Source: Owenia fusiformis
Lineage: Eukaryota > Annelida > Polychaeta > Sabellida > Oweniidae
DNA: 64,000 bases
Direction: 5' to 3'
NCBI GenBank assembly: GCA_903813345.2
Contig: CAIIXF020000009.1
Span: 38,495,759-38,559,758 of the forward strand
Part shown: positions 25,901-40,000 of the stretch, one piece after another
How the letters are laid out: each line of letters starts with the position of its first letter
How positions within the stretch are numbered: the first letter of the stretch is position 1
Program-made: the position numbers and the translations under genes
The notes under the pieces: model-generated
Database searches by the model: none
The model's input: the letters and a program-made list of their open reading frames with translations, nothing else
Told to the model about the DNA's origin: nothing

Positions 25901-28900
25901 GAAAAAATCTGGTAAAACTTCCAAAACCCACAAAAAGGGGGCAGCAGTGGCTCTACAAGAGGAGTCAAGGTTGAGCACACAGACAGAGGCACAGGAGCCC
26001 ATGGAAGAGGTTGACTCTACCCAGGTTCCTGATGCACCCGAGGTCATACCCAGGGATCCCACACCCCCAGATGTTATTCCTCAGACCCCTGGTGACCATA
26101 ATAATGGGAGCACTATAGCTACCACACCTGTTGCACCAGGACGCACAATGGTTGATATTCATGATAGTTTTAGAGTAAGTAGATGTGGCTTTTAAAGTTC
26201 TACTCCATTTCTCACATGACTTTTCTTTCAAATTATCACATACAAATTCATATATATCTGTTATTTTGCTAGAGCCTCAACTGAGTTTTCAGCTGTTGGA
26301 GTTTTTAGAATATCAGCTTGGTTCTCAGATTTTCAGCTGTGTTCAGTTGTCAAGTTGACTGACTACTGAATATCATTTCCAACTTTGTGCATTTCTTGAT
26401 ACGAGCTGAACCACTACTATTATTGTTCTGAAGTGGAATGTTGACATTTTGTCCTCAAAGTTGATATGAATATTTCAGCAAGGAGACACTGAAGACCTTG
26501 ACCAGTCATCTACAGCTGCACCTGACACATCTACTCAATGTGACACATCTACTCATCATGTTGACACTTCTACTCAAGATGTTGACACTTCTACACAGCC
26601 TGTTGACGCCTCCATACAAAAAGACAAGATTGAAGAGGATAATGATGCAACAGATGCAACCAGCAGATTGGCTGTCCCTGATATTCATGATACTAAAGTA
26701 AGTGTTAGTAGAGAATTCCAAAAGAAATAGAGAAATTAATAGTAGGGCTCCGACAGTAAACAGAAACCGTGAGCAAGAAGTGTTCAGATTAGATAATGTA
26801 TCGCTGTATAATGTATATTCATCATTTATTACTCTTTTACATGTCTTCACATGGAAACACTTCTACTTAATACACATACTTTTACATCTAAGAGATATAC
26901 ATGTCTAATTCCATATGTCTAATTTCAGATGAATTCATTATAACTTTTTTCAGAAAATTTTGAATGATTCTGATTGTCCCATTAGTGAGCATGAGGATGA
27001 TGGTTCTGTACACTCGGCTACTGAGCAGTCTGATGCAGCGTCAGTACAGGACTCCGAGTATGTCAACCCTAGAGGCATTCGCTTCACTGCACATCAGCAG
27101 CATGCAAAAGAAGGTAAACTAGGGTTGACCTTGCTTAGATTAAAGTCACATGTTGAACTTGATTGAATGTGAAGGATAACTATATCTTAAAGTAACTTGT
27201 GACAGATTAAGGTCAGAGAAATCTTGACAGTTAAGGCCAACACAGGCAAATGATCAGTTTTCTTTAACAGACATGTACTTATAGGTAGATATATTTCAAC
27301 TCGACTTGTTTCTGTTCAGCACATTCTAAAAATGGAAAATTTGAAATTTTTTTTGCTCTATGGAGTCGATGATATCTCAATAAAATACTAATGTACCAAG
27401 ATAGGACATGAAATGAGTTGTTGCTAATCTACTACCAAACTGCCTGATTCTTTCATCACTGTTTAGCATTTAAAATATAAAAAGTGCATTTTGTATTCAT
27501 CAGGTGTTGCTGGACCTTTGGTACCATATGGCCTTCCCTGTGTACGAGAGCTATTCCGATTCCTTATATCATTAACAAATCCCCTAGACCGCCACAACAC
27601 TGATGTTATGATCCACATGGGACTCAGTCTGTTGGCCGGTGCTCTGGAGTCGGGCGCAGATAACATCACCACCTATAATTCACTTCTTGTACTAGTCAAG
27701 GATGAAATGACCAAAAATCTCTTTTCTGTAAGAACAAATGTTTGTTTTATATTCAAATATTGTCTGCTTTACAGAATGTAGTATTTTCCAATTTTACTAC
27801 TGTTAGTCTATCTGTTGTAATCAAAAGTCAAATTACATTTTACGTAGAAATGAATCATGAAATATCTTTTTCATCACCTAGAAGTGTTCAATGTTCAGTC
27901 TCAAGTAATGTTTTACTATTATTGCTACAATAGCTGGTGAGTATTAAGGTATGAAAAAGTCATTATAGTCATGAAATAAATGGTTAAGGGACAGGATTTT
28001 TCTGAGCAATAGAGGTTGGACACATCTCAATAGTTTCTATAGTATGGTTTCTATAGCATATAGCGTTTGTCTGTAATATTAGTTATGTTTTAGAATTGCT
28101 TCTTCAATATTAAAGGCCTAATTGGAAATTCTCCTTGTACTGAAGTTATTGCTAGAATTAATGAGTTGCGTGTTAAGTAAAATACTAGCATCAATTATTT
28201 GTTATGGGTTTCCATCATTAAAGTGATACCAAAGTTTTGGCATCATGTTTTAATGTGTATTTAATATCATGTTTGACCCCTAGTATGACATTATGTTTTT
28301 ATGTTTCAGCTCTTGCAGTCTGAGAGACTCTCGCTATTTGCTGCGTCTCTCCGTGTTTGTTTCCTTCTATTTGAATCGATGAGGAGTCAACTCAAGTTGC
28401 AGATGGAGGTGATTAATAATAAAACAAATTACTAGTTCTTTTTTGAAATTATTATGGCAAATACAATACAATAATATAATGAAATAGGCTGGTCTTGTAG
28501 TGAAAAGGATGTTGGCTTCAGAACTTCTGAACTATTTAAGATAGAATGTCATTTTAATAATTTTAAAGGTTCAATTATTCACCCGATCTAACACTCGTCT
28601 GATTAAAACTCAGACAGAATTTTAGAATGAATTGATTCATAGTGGGATCACAATGAGACTCCAGGGCATTAAACTGGCAAACAATTGATCAACTTCGTAA
28701 CTTCTGTGACAGTAAAACATTTGACACATGATATAATTGCATATTTTAGATGTACTTGAACAAGCTGATGGAGATCATAGCCTCTGAGTCAATTCGTATA
28801 TCTTATGAGCAAAGAGAGTTAACATTAGAGGCAATGGTACAGCTGTTTAAGATTCCTGGCCTAGTGACGGAGATTTATCTCAACTATGACTGTGATCTTT

Positions 28901-31095
28901 ATTGTTCCTTTCTCTTTGAAGACCTCACAAAGTTATTGTCTAAGGTATGTTTCTTTTTCTCCTTATTAATCATTTGATTTTCTATTATTGCAGCAAATAT
29001 TTGTCTCTAAAATGGATTAATTCATTCTGAACACAACTTCCCTTTTTCGTAAAAAGCATAAATGATCTTCTTTTACTGCTTCACTTCAAAATTTAGTTCT
29101 ATAGTTTTAAAATTGGAAAAATAATCTGAATTATTTTTGAAAATGGATAAAAATTCATAATATATTTAAAACAATATATAAATGAAAGAAAGTGAATTAA
29201 CCTTATTGCCTGTTTATTCCAGAATGCATTCCCAGTGTCTGGGTTGTTTAGTACACATCTGTTGTGTTTAGATGCTCTTCTCACAGTTGTGGACAGCATA
29301 GAGCAACATTGTCACAGTCGCATCCTAAACACACCTTCAGGACATGACCCTCAGAAGCCAGTTGGCGCAATTGATGACAGTAGTGATGATGTCACAATTG
29401 AACAACCGGCAATTGCAGTATCAGGTTTTATAGCCTCCCAGCATCACAAGGCAGTAGCAGTAGATGAAGGTATTAACTGTAAAGTTTTCATTCAAGATTA
29501 TCTCTAAATATTTGGCCTGAAATCCTTCCAAATTATCAAGTTTTGTGAATTCCAATCTAAAAAGGTAGTAACCTTGCTGCTAATCCCTCAAAAAAATGGA
29601 CATATTTAAATTCATGTCCACATATGGCATGTTAAAATAGAAAATACTAGGTTTGAACCTTTTGCTCATTCTATTATCGTTTGTGCATGAAGTTCCATGA
29701 ACCAGTGTCGTTTTGTCTACACAATGGTGCAGTCCTGGGAAAATTCAAAATGGCCACTCAATGTGGGATTTCACAATATTTTCCTGAACTCCTCAAAGTA
29801 TGGCCATTACACTCAAAATGAATGAATTTAGAGTAGATCACTATAACACTATGATTGGTTTTTTGATTTGTGCCTCGGAAAATTCAAAATGGCTGCCTCA
29901 GGCAGAAAGGGGGAGGGAAATTAGCGCAACAGATTTTGGACAGTCATATGTTGGATTTTGGCCATTTTCTGAGAATTTAAACAATTGCATATGTTAGGCC
30001 AATGCATTACCTCCAGGAAAACCACTTCTAGAGATGATAAAATAATTTCGACTTTGAGACAGGGTAGATGCAAACAACCCACCCACATGTTTTTTCTGAA
30101 ATGTTTTCCTAATTTTCGACCCCTTCCATCCCTGCTTTTTTATTAATTTTTCTTGCATCAATATGTTGCATTTTGACACATAGTTAACCACTGTAAAGGA
30201 ATAAGTGATTCCTTCAAGGGTTTTAAAGATACCCATTTTGGGTGACCAAACTTAGCTGAAAGCAATGATTTTTCCTATGGAAAAATAACATGGGAAATAT
30301 TGTTTTCCACTTTATCTAAAAGGAATCATTTATTCCTTTTAAAGGATTAACTGTGTGTCAAAACGCAACATATTGATGCAAGAAAAATTAAAAAAGCAGG
30401 GATGGAAGGGGTTGAAAATCAGGAAAACATTTCAGAAAAAACATGTGGGTGGGTTGTTTGCATCTACCCTGTCTCAAGTCAAAATTATTTTATCATCTCT
30501 AGAAGTGATTTTCCTGGAGGAAATGCATTCGCCTTACATATGCACCTGTTTAAATCCCCAGGAAATGGCCAAAATCAAACATATGACTGTCCAAAATCTG
30601 TTGCGCTAACTTCCCTCCTCCTTTGCTAGAATTTGGTCATCTCTTCAACTTCAAAGTACAGTTACATTAAACGGCATTAGATCTCAAATATTGTGATTTG
30701 TGCCTTTGAAACTCCTAAATGGTCACCCAAATGCTCAAATTGGTAGAAAATTCTGATATGTCTCAAATGTCTGCCTTTTATTTTATGTGAGTCATGGGTA
30801 GAGTAAATGGTATAGTAAATACTACATTTTGATATATACAGATTCATAAATATAGTGTTTGCTGGGATTTACTACTCCGTGGAGTTGCTGATTTCTAGTT
30901 TGTTGTTATATGTTAATAAGCGCATGCACATTTTGAGATCAGAATACATTATATTACCTCAATGTATGTGATTTAGATGTGGACAAGAGCAAAACAGATG
31001 AAAAGAAAACTCCATTCATTCGACCAAATAGGATGAAGATATCACAGAAGATTCCCACTGAAGAAGAGTTACTAGCAATCAAACACAAAAAGAAG
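19997..31095 (+). CDS. GBF1: GBF1 exons 1-14: DCB-HUS region and low-complexity linker
   Basis: Residues 1-739. Exons 1-6 encode the DCB (dimerisation and cyclophilin-binding) helices, with family phrases such as [17 protein letters not shown] and [13 protein letters not shown]. Exons 7-9 are a hydrophilic linker. Exon 8 encodes a small coding repeat of DTSTQ-type units (five copies, one as DASIQ), and exon 9 ends in [10 protein letters not shown], which restores alignment. Exons 10-13 form the HUS domain; the HUS box reads NYDCD at 597-601. Exon 14 is a basic linker (LLAIKHKKK) leading into Sec7. DCB-HUS mediates dimerisation and membrane-linked autoregulation in this family. Confidence 0.93.
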
Positions 31096-34000
31096 GTAGA
31101 GTATTCATATCTATATCTATATTTACTTTCTAATATATATGGTGTTGGACAGTTTGTAATCATTGAATCATTGACATATCTTCAAAAGTGGGCTCTATAC
31201 AGAGGACCCTATGTGAGGCTCAGTATATGAGACTCCATCTGTACTCAATCATGGACATGGCATATATGCACTCGTTTTTAACAAAATATACAGTATATAC
31301 AGGGTGATCACTAAGTTCTGGCAATTATCTGTTATTTCATTATTTTTCAACCAATTGACTTGAAATTTTCAAGGTAAATGGGGAATGTAATTTTGGGTTG
31401 GATAAAACAGTATCATTGTCATATGATGTCACAATTGATAATTATTGTTACTATAGCAACATGACAAATGGCGTAGCGGGTCAAGCAAAATTTGAATTCT
31501 TTTTTTTTTACTTGGTCCAAAGGTTTAGTAAATTACTACCTATTTTATAGACAAATTTCTGTGATTTTTTTATGTTTTCAAATATTGCTAACTTAAGTTT
31601 CTAAAGTAACATCCCTATTGTGATATAAGAGTTTACTTTGCTCTATTTTCAAATCATTCGTCTGAGTCTCTCAAAGTCACAATCATGACTCAAAATAGCG
31701 GGGTATCTTCCATTATGACTACAGTATGCTCTTTCTCACTCCTCAAACTGCCCATACTACTCTTGAAGAATTAGGTTTCATACAAGTTGTTAATGCCCCA
31801 CATTTACTATAAAATATTCACCAGATGAAGCACCATTAGGCTTCGCTACATTTTGGTGTTGAAGTATCATATGAGAGGTCATAAGTTTCATTCATTCCGA
31901 TAAGGGACTGATTTCAAAGGCTTGCAAATCTTCAAGGGATACCGAAGGGAGGACTGGAAAGCGTCTTTATGGACTAGGTTTGTCAACAATGCATGTACGT
32001 CCAGACTAATGGAAATCATTATAAATGAAACGATCCTCTCAGCAATGAAGAATACTTCTGAATAAATGACTTGAGTACTGTTCTTCCTCCAGTACAAGTA
32101 GTTTGAAGCAACCATCCAGGCAAGATGAATATGTTATGCAGGAAACTTTAATATTAACATCAGTCAAAATTTGCTGACCCGCGGACCACTTTTACTCTTT
32201 TTATAATTACAATAAAATAAAAAATTATAGAAGTGATACATGTACGTATATGAAACATTTTCTCTCAATTCAGAACTTAACTTAACCCTGTATAGCATCT
32301 TTTTAGTGCATGATGTGAAGACTTCAAGAATATCTTCTTTGTTTTTCAGCTTATCCAAAGTGGGGCAGACCAGTTCAATGTGAAACCTTCTAAGGGAATC
32401 CAGTTCCTCCAGGACCATGGTTTATTCTCAACTCCTCTTCAGCCAAATGAAATTGTGCAATTTTTAAAGGAGAACCCAACACTTGATAAAAAACAAATTG
32501 GGGAATACCTGTCTCGGAAGAATAATGTTGATGTTTTAAAGGCATTTGTAAAGTAAGTGTTAACTGTAGTTTAAACACAAATACATGATTTTATGGGGTG
32601 TTGTTTACAAGCATGTACATATATAGGATATCCTTTAAACATACTGGCATAGCAAATGCAGTCTTGGTAATCAGTAAGTTATGAACTTATCGTTGAATTT
32701 AATCACTAATATTCAAAGTTAATACACACAGTTGTATTTTGTAAGTATGAGTACATAGATTGCTATTATCTGACTTTCCTCCTTATTCCAGTAGGTTTTT
32801 AAATGATAATGAACAATTTCAGGTCATTTCATTTTGAGGATCTGCGAGTAGATGAGTCACTCCGGCAGTACTTAGAAACATTCCGTTTGCCTGGGGAGGC
32901 TCCTGTAATTAGTTACCTCATTGAACATTTTGCTGAACATTGGCATGTAAGTAATAACCCCTCCCTGTGTGAAAATCATTTACTGTACAGTAAGTACTTT
33001 AATAGCTACATTATATATAAATTGTGTAAAAAATGTTCGAAAAGAAATTAGAAAGTTCACAACCCTGATTTGAGCATAAAACCTGTGCAGAAGCTTTCTT
33101 GGTTAAATACTGAAACAAAATACTGAAACATTTCCTTCATTCATTTTGGACTATTTTGAGAGGATGTTAGTTTAGTATGATGTCGAAGCACCCAATGACA
33201 GATATTTATCAGGAGAATACTTTGAATAACAATCACTTTTGCAACAGTTTAGTGTAAGTACTCTATTATCGCCCACTTGATTTCTTATGACTTGCATATA
33301 ATTGATTGCATGATTTGTTCCAGCAATCCAACCCTGGGACTCACATTGTGGATCCAGATGCAGCATTCACATTGACCTATGCTATCATTATGCTCAATGT
33401 GGACCAGCACAATCATAATGTCAAGAAACAAAGTGTCCCTATGACTGTCAAAGTAAGACAAAATACTGTACTAATATCGGTAGAAATAACATGCAAGTAA
33501 AGGTATATTGGTATATAAAAATATATACATATACGTTCATGTATAGGGTAAGGGTTTAACTTTTAGATGCCGACATGCTTAAGGTGTTTTGTATTGTATT
33601 TTTGTCACAGTATGTATTGTATTGTATTGTATACATGCTATTCATTTTATATTTAACATCTTTTAAATCTTAAAAATATTTTAGGAATTCAAGACAAATG
33701 TGAGAAAGGTTAATGGAGGAAATGACTTTGATCAAGACATGTTAGAAGAGATCTATACGCATATCAAGTGAGTACAACTTTAAAAGTGCAGGCTGTCTCA
33801 GATATATCACGATGGGCTCTTACGACCAAAAAATTTCATGGTCTTAAATCTTCTCATTGCTGATAGCTCTCATTTCTAAGGCTTTTGCATGTACAGTTCA
33901 CAACTGTGATTTCAAACAGGCTGTTGTCATTACCTTGGTGATAGTGTCAAACTTTTCTTGTTTGCATTTTCCTGCCAAATTGCTTGACTGATTGATTCAA

Positions 34001-37000
34001 ACTTTCCAGGAATGTTCTTGGTATGAAAACCCAATGTTTTAGGCAACCTGGCCATTTTGAGTTTAATCTGAAACATTGGATCAATACCCAAGGTTTTAGG
34101 CAACCTGGCCATTTTGAGTTTAATCTGAAACATAGGATCAATTCATATGCTAAGGGCTGATGTGAAAAAGACACTTCACCTCGGTTTTAATTTTAGTATT
34201 TTCAAGCACTTCTGATCTTATTATCTCTTACCTTACTTACCTATACAGGAATGACGAGATTGTGATGCCAGCAGAGCAGACTGGGCTAGTACGTGACAAC
34301 TATCAGTGGAAGGTGTTACTGAAGCGAGGTGCCACCAAGGAAGGTATATTCCTACATGTCCCCACAGGAGCATTCGACCACGATCTCTTCCATTTGATAT
34401 GGGGCCCGACAGTAGCAGCTCTTTCATTTGTGTTCGATAAAAGTTTAGATGATACAATTATACAAAAAGCCATCTCAGGCTTCAGGTTAGTGAAGTCACT
34501 AAAATGACTCTACTTTTGGCTATATTAACACCTATCTAATGGGTCTGTAATGATTTTATCACATTTAACTTCGCAAATTGTACATTTGGAGAATACAACT
34601 TCAAAGATTGAAAGGACAACTGAAATAGGTTTTCTCAACTTGCAGCAACAAAAATGCGTTTTTCTTCATTGTAAGCCCAACGTAGAGTTCTTGTGATAGC
34701 CATTATAAAAGAAATGTTAGATAACTGTTAATGCTCAGAATTAACTTAATAAAATTAACTGATCAATCAGATTGGTCCCCACATGATTAGTAACGTCATA
34801 CATAATATATAGTTTTGGTTTATTGGTTCCTTGGTAATCATGACACCACAGCAACCATATGATTATTGTGTAAACAAATAACAAAACATCTTGGCATTAT
34901 GAAGTCATCATTTAATGGACCAAAATGGACCACGTGAGGACCAGTGAGAGATCACGTGGGGGCCAATAACGTCACAACCTATTCGAATATTGCTTATTTA
35001 GCAGCTATAACGATCGTTCGAGTGAAATAATTTTAACAATACTGATGAGAAAACATGTCCAAATACACAAAAAATTCTATTGATTCCTTTAGGTCAAAAA
35101 TACCATTTCATATCTGCTTTAAGAAGTACCGATTTGGTTCCAAATGGTTAATATAAGTTCCTTATTGTAGGAAATGTGCAATGATATCAGCTCACTATGG
35201 ACTGAGTGACGTATTTGACAATCTGGTCATATCTCTATGTAAATTCACAACACTGCTAAGTACACCAGAGGTAAGAATTATCCTATTTCTCTCATGTTAA
35301 TCTTCAATAATGGAAATAGCTTGAAGGAAAATATAATAGTATTTGTCATTTGAATGAATCTGTGATGATAATTTAGTCCCATTAAATTACCCATTGAATT
35401 AATCCTTGAAATAACATTGATGTTTTCTAGTTGTTATTAACTTATTAGTATTGATTATTGTAATAGGTCAGTCAGGATCAAAACTGTAGGTCCAGTCTGC
35501 AATTACAAATATGATATATTTCCCCTCCCTATTCATTGATATTGTATACATGTGTAGTGCCCTCACAAAGTCTCATAATTGACACCGAATTATTGCAGTC
35601 ACCTGAACATTTGCCAATCACATTTGGTACAAACCTGAAAGCCCAGCTTGCAGCCAAGACAGTGTTTGCCCTGGCACACAGACATGGGGACATTCTGAGA
35701 GAAGGCTGGAAGAATATACTGGAATGTATGCTACAGCTCTACAAGGCTAAACTTCTTCCTAAACTCCTGGTTGAGGTGGAGGACTTCCTTGCAGGGAGAC
35801 TGTCCCTTGTGAAGGAGGACAGCTCAGCATCACAGAGGTAAGTTATGGTTTATCAAGTTTAAAAAGAGTGTTCTTGAAATACAACATGGTATTGGCATAG
35901 ATGCAGCATCACAGAGGTAAGTTATGGTTCATCAAGTTTAAAAAGAGTGTCCTTGAAATACAGCATGCATAGATGCAGCATCACAGAGGTAAGTTATAGT
36001 TCATCAAGTTTAAAAAGAGTGTCCTTGAAATACAGCATGCATAGATGCAGCATCACAGAGGTAAGTTATGGTTCATCAAGTTTAAAAAGAGTGTCCTTGA
36101 AATACAGCATGCATAGATGCAGCATCACAGAGGTAAGTTAATGGTTCATCAAGTTTAAAAAGAGTGTCCTTGAAATACAGCATGCATAGATGCAGCATCA
36201 CAGAGGTAAGTTATGGTTCATCAAGTTTAAAAAGAGTGTCCTTGAAATACAGCATGCATAGATGCAGCATCACAGAGGTAAGTTATGGTTCATCAAGTTT
36301 AAAAAGAGTGTCCTTGAAATACAGCATGCATAGATGCAGCATCACAGAGGTAAGTTATGGTTCATCAAGTTTAAAAAGAGTGTCCTTGAAATACAGCATG
36401 CATAGATGCAGCATCACAGAGGTAAGTTATGGTTCATCAAGTTTAAAAAGAGTGTCCTTGAAATACAGCATGCATAGATGCAGCATCACAGAGGTAAGTT
36501 ATGGTTCATCAAGTTTAAAAAGAGTGTCCTTGAAATACAGCATGCATAGATGCAGCATCACAGAGGTAAGTTATGGTTCATCAAGTTTAAAAAGAGTGTC
36601 CTTGAAATACAGCATGGTATTGGCATAGATGCAGCATCACAGAGGTAAGTTATGGTTCATCAAGTTTAAAAAGAGTGTCCTTGAAATACAGCATGCATAG
36701 ATGCAGCATCACAGAGGTAAGTTATGGTTCATCAAGTTTAAAAAGAGTGTCCTTGAAATACAGCATGCATAGATGCAGCATCACAGAGGTAAGTTATGGT
36801 TCATCAAGTTTAAAAAGAGTGTCCTTGAAATACAGCATGCATAGATGCAGCATCACAGAGGTAAGTTATGGTTCATCAAGTTTAAAAAGAGTGTCCTTGA
36901 AATACAGCATGCATAGATGCAGCATCACAGAGGTAAGTTATGGTTCATCAAGTTTAAAAAGAGTGTCCTTGAAATACAGCATGCATAGATGCAGCATCAC

Positions 37001-40000
37001 AGAGGTAAGTTATGGTTCATCAAGTTTAAAAAGAGTGTCCTTGAAATACAGCATGGTATTGGCATAGATGCAGCATCACAGAGGTAAGTTATGGTTCATC
37101 AAGTTTAAAAAGAGTGTCCTTGAAATACAGCATGCATAGATGCAGCATCACAGAGGTAAGTTATGGTTCATCAAGTTTAAAAAGAGTGTTCTTGAAATAC
37201 AGCATGGTATTGGCATAGATGCAGCATCACAGAGGTAAGTTATAGTTCATCAAGTTTAAAAAGAGTGTCCTTGAAATACAGCATGCATAGATGCAGCATC
37301 ACAGAGGTAAGTTATGGTTCATCAAGTTTAAAAAGAGTGTCCTTGAAATACAGCATGCATAGATGCAGCATCACAGAGGTAAGTTATGGTTCATCAAGTT
37401 TAAAAAGAGTGTTCTTGAAATACAGCATGGTATTGGCATAGATGCAGCATCACAGAGGTAAGTTATAGTTCATCAAGTTTAAAAAGAGTGTCCTTGAAAT
37501 ACAGCATGCATAGATGCAGCATCACAGAGGTAAGTTATAGTTCATCAAGTTTAAAAAGAGTGTCCTTGAAATACAGCATGCATAGATGCAGCATCACAGA
37601 GGTAAGTTATAGTTCATCAAGTTTAAAAAGAGTGTCCTTGAAATACAGCATGCATAGATGCAGCATCACAGAGGTAAGTTATGGTTCATCAAGTTTAAAA
37701 AGAGTGTCCTTGAAATAAAGCATGGTATTGGCATAGATGCAGCATCACAGAGGTAAGTTATAGTTCATCAAGTTTAAAAAGAGTGTCCTTGAAATACAGC
37801 ATGCATAGATGCAGCATCACAGAGGTAAGTTATGGTTCATCAAGTTTAAAAAGAGTGTCCTTGAAATACAGCATGCATAGATGCAGCATCACAGAGGTAA
37901 GTTATGGTTCATCAAGTTTAAAAAGAGTGTCCTTGAAATACAGCATGCATAGATGCAGCATCACAGAGGTAAGTTATGGTTCATCAAGTTTAAAAAGAGT
38001 GTCCTTGAAATACAGCATGCATAGATGCAGCATCACAGAGGTAAGTTATAGTTCATCAAGTTTAAAAAGAGTGTCCTTGAAATACAGCATGCATAGATGC
38101 AGCATCACAGAGGTAAGTTATAGTTCATCAAGTTTAAAAAGAGTGTCCTTGAAATACAGCATGCATAGATGCAGCATCACAGAGGTAAGTTATAGTTCAT
38201 CAAGTTTAAAAAGAGTGTCCTTGAAATACAGCATGCATAGATGCAGCATCACAGAGGTAAGTTAATGGTTCATCAAGTTTAAAAAGAGTGTCCTTGAAAT
38301 ACAGCATGCATAGATGCAGCATCACAGAGGTAAGTTATGGTTCATCAAGTTTAAAAAGAGTGTTCTTGAAATACAGCATGCATAGATGCAGCATCACAGA
38401 GGTAAGTTATGGTTCATCAAGTTTAAAAAGAGTGTCCTTGAAATACAGCATGCATAGATGCAGCATCACAGAGGTAAGTTATGGTTCATCAAGTTTAAAA
38501 AGAGTGTCCTTGAAATACAGCATGCATAGATGCAGCATCACAGAGGTAAGTTATAGTTCATCAAGTTTAAAAAGAGTGTTCTTGAAATACAGCATGGTAT
38601 TGGCATAGATGCAGCATCACAGAGGTAAGTTATAGTTCATCAAGTTTAAAAAGAGTGTCCTTGAAATACAGCATGCATAGATGCAGCATCACAGAGGTAA
38701 GTTATGGTTCATCAAGTTTAAAAAGAGTGTTCTTGAAATACAGCATGGTATTGGCATAGATGCAGCATCACAGAGGTAAGTTATAGTTCATCAAGTTTAA
38801 AAAGAGTGTCCTTGAAATACAGCATGGTATTGGCATAGATGCAGCATCACAGAGGTAAGTTATAGTTCATCAAGTTTAAAAAGAGTGTCCTTGAAATACA
38901 GCATGCATAGATGCAGCATCACAGAGGTAAGTTATGGTTCATCAAGTTTAAAAAGAGTGTCCTTGAAATACAGCATGCATAGATGCAGCATCACAGAGGT
39001 AAGTTATGGTTCATCAAGTTTAAAAAGAGTGTTCTTGAAATACAGCATGCATAGATGCAGCATCACAGAGGTAAGTTATGGTTCATCAAGTTTAAAAAGA
39101 GTGTCCTTGAAATACAGCATGCATAGATGCAGCATCACAGAGGTAAGTTATGGTTCATCAAGTTTAAAAAGAGTGTCCTTGAAATACAGCATGCATAGAT
39201 GCAGCATCACAGAGGTAAGTTATGGTTCATCAAGTTTAAAAAGAGTGTCCTTGAAATACAGCATGCATAGATGCAGCATCACAGAGGTAAGTTATGGTTC
39301 ATCAAGTTTAAAAAGAGTGTTCTTGAAATACAGCATGCATAGATGCAGCATCACAGAGGTAAGTTAATGGTTCATCAAGTTTAAAAAGAGTGTCCTTGAA
39401 ATACAGCATGCATAGATGCAGCATCACAGAGGTAAGTTATGGTTCATCAAGTTTAAAAAGAGTGTCCTTGAAATACAGCATGCATAGATGCAGCATCACA
39501 GAGGTAAGTTATAGTTCATCAAGTTTAAAAAGAGTGTCCTTGAAATACAGCATGCATAGATGCAGCATCACAGAGGTAAGTTATGGTTCATCAAGTTTAA
39601 AAAGAGTGTCCTTGAAATACAGCATGCATAGATGCAGCATCACAGAGGTAAGTTATGGTTCATCAAGTTTAAAAAGAGTGTCCTTGAAATACAGCATGCA
39701 TAGATGCAGCATCACAGAGGTAAGTTAATGGTTCATCAAGTTTAAAAAGAGTGTCCTTGAAATACAGCATGCATAGATGCAGCATCACAGAGGTAAGTTA
39801 ATGGTTCATCAAGTTTAAAAAGAGTGTTCTTGAAATACAGCATGCATAGATGCAGCATCACAGAGGTAAGTTATAGTTCATCAAGTTTAAAAAGAGTGTC
39901 CTTGAAATACAGCATGCATAGATGCAGCATCACAGAGGTAAGTTAATGGTTCATCAAGTTTAAAAAGAGTGTTCTTGAAATACAGCATGCATAGATGCAG

